Origin: Trichococcus ilyis | GTDB taxonomy: Bacteria; Bacillota; Bacilli; Lactobacillales; Aerococcaceae | Direction of reading: 5' to 3' | DNA: 64,000 nucleotides | Assembly (NCBI RefSeq): GCF_900109135.1 | Contig: NZ_FNYT01000001.1 | Location: forward strand, 243,326 to 307,325 | Shown here: in pieces, positions 63,692 through 64,000 of the stretch | How the letters are laid out: every line of letters starts with the position of its first letter | Numbering within the stretch: position 1 is the stretch's first letter | Notes under the pieces: model-generated | What the model was told of the DNA's origin: nothing | Database searches by the model: none | Seen by the model: only the letters and a program-made list of their open reading frames with translations | Made by a program: the position numbers and the translations under genes

Positions 63692-64000
63692 TTACGGGAT
63701 TACCAAGGGTTCCATTCTTGGTAATCTCATCCATCGGATGATAGTCAAAAAAATGCGCAATGAAACCTTGGACAGGTTCATTGTAAGGATGGATAAAGCA
63801 ATCACACATAGACTGGTCTCTTCAAGGCGTGTTCGAATAAGCCTGAGCCCGTACTTTCTTTTCGCCAGGCTGAAGCCTCTTTCGACCTCCACTCGATTGC
63901 AGTTATCGATGTATTCTTGTTTTTTGTCTACTTTTTGATCCTTCTTGGGCCTGCCGAGCGACGGTCCAGATAAGCGAATGCCTAATTGTTTGCAGTAGCT
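63692..64000 (-). mobile_element. C-terminal part of an IS transposase (IS1182-like), runs off the window
   Basis: About 102 residues are readable from position 64000 down to the stop at 63692. The segment R-L-S-G-P-S-L-G-R-P-K-K-D, then I-D-N-C-N-R-V-E-V-E-R-G-F-S-L-A-K-R-K-Y-G-L and I-A-L-S-I-L-T-M-N-L matches the end of IS1182-type DDE transposases, with the catalytic Glu of DDE in E-V-E-R. The frame is intact here, so the element may be whole beyond the window. The exact IS end is unclear. Confidence 0.8.

Overview
The window reads as one continuous piece of chromosome from a low- to mid-GC Firmicute. The best fit is a lactic-acid-bacterium relative in the Carnobacteriaceae, perhaps Trichococcus-like. 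That is inference from four things: base composition near 50% GC by eye, AGGAGG-type ribosome binding sites, a Lactobacillales-type gene order (frr-uppS-cdsA-rseP-polC-rimP-nusA-ylxR-ylxQ-infB-rbfA; phoH-ybeY-dgkA-era-recO-glyQS) and a T-box leader. Almost everything is on the minus strand. I found no rRNA, tRNA or CRISPR array.

Region 1 (1-9.9 kb) is accessory and housekeeping mix. It holds the N-terminal part of a secreted protein with six GW/SH3-like modules at an exact 252-bp period, a Lon-family protease with an AAA domain, a VanZ-like membrane protein, a membrane-anchored DNA/RNA endonuclease, a metallophosphoesterase, cysteine synthase and a NadR-type NAD salvage enzyme. A frameshifted remnant lies between cysK and the phosphoesterase.

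Region 2 (9.9-19.3 kb) is a nitrite-respiration/ammonification island. It has nreABC (nitrate/nitrite and oxygen sensing), sirB-sirC (siroheme completion), nirBD (NADH-dependent nitrite reductase), cobA (with an unexplained C-terminal extension), an FNT-family nitrite/formate channel, and hemC-hemD. The genes are tightly packed, so the enzyme, its siroheme cofactor pathway, its substrate channel and its regulator are inherited together. Candidate NreC and Rex/CRP-like operators sit in front of nirB and on the nreA start. No nitrate reductase and no hemA/hemL/hemB are in the window.

Region 3 (19.3-23.4 kb) has a YjeM-like amino-acid permease, a conserved SF0329-family protein, a C39-type secreted peptidase, an N-terminally truncated amino-acid ABC permease (pseudogene) and a gene-poor stretch.

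Region 4 (23.4-39.7 kb) is the core translation, replication and envelope block: rimP-nusA-ylxR-ylxQ-infB-rbfA, polC, rseP, cdsA, uppS, frr, pyrH, tsf and rpsB. It carries several regulatory leaders, including a terminator-like hairpin between the candidate rimP promoter and rimP, a structured rpsB leader and an rpsB/tsf terminator.

Region 5 (39.7-64 kb) holds a SWIM/SNF2 helicase, a PlsC-like acyltransferase, a heterodimeric ABC exporter, yneF, lexA with an SOS box, apt, recJ, a LapA-domain protein, rnz, an OatA-like O-acetyltransferase, obgE, glyS-glyQ under a glycine T-box, recO, era, dgkA, ybeY and phoH. It ends in the C-terminal part of an IS transposase that runs off the window.
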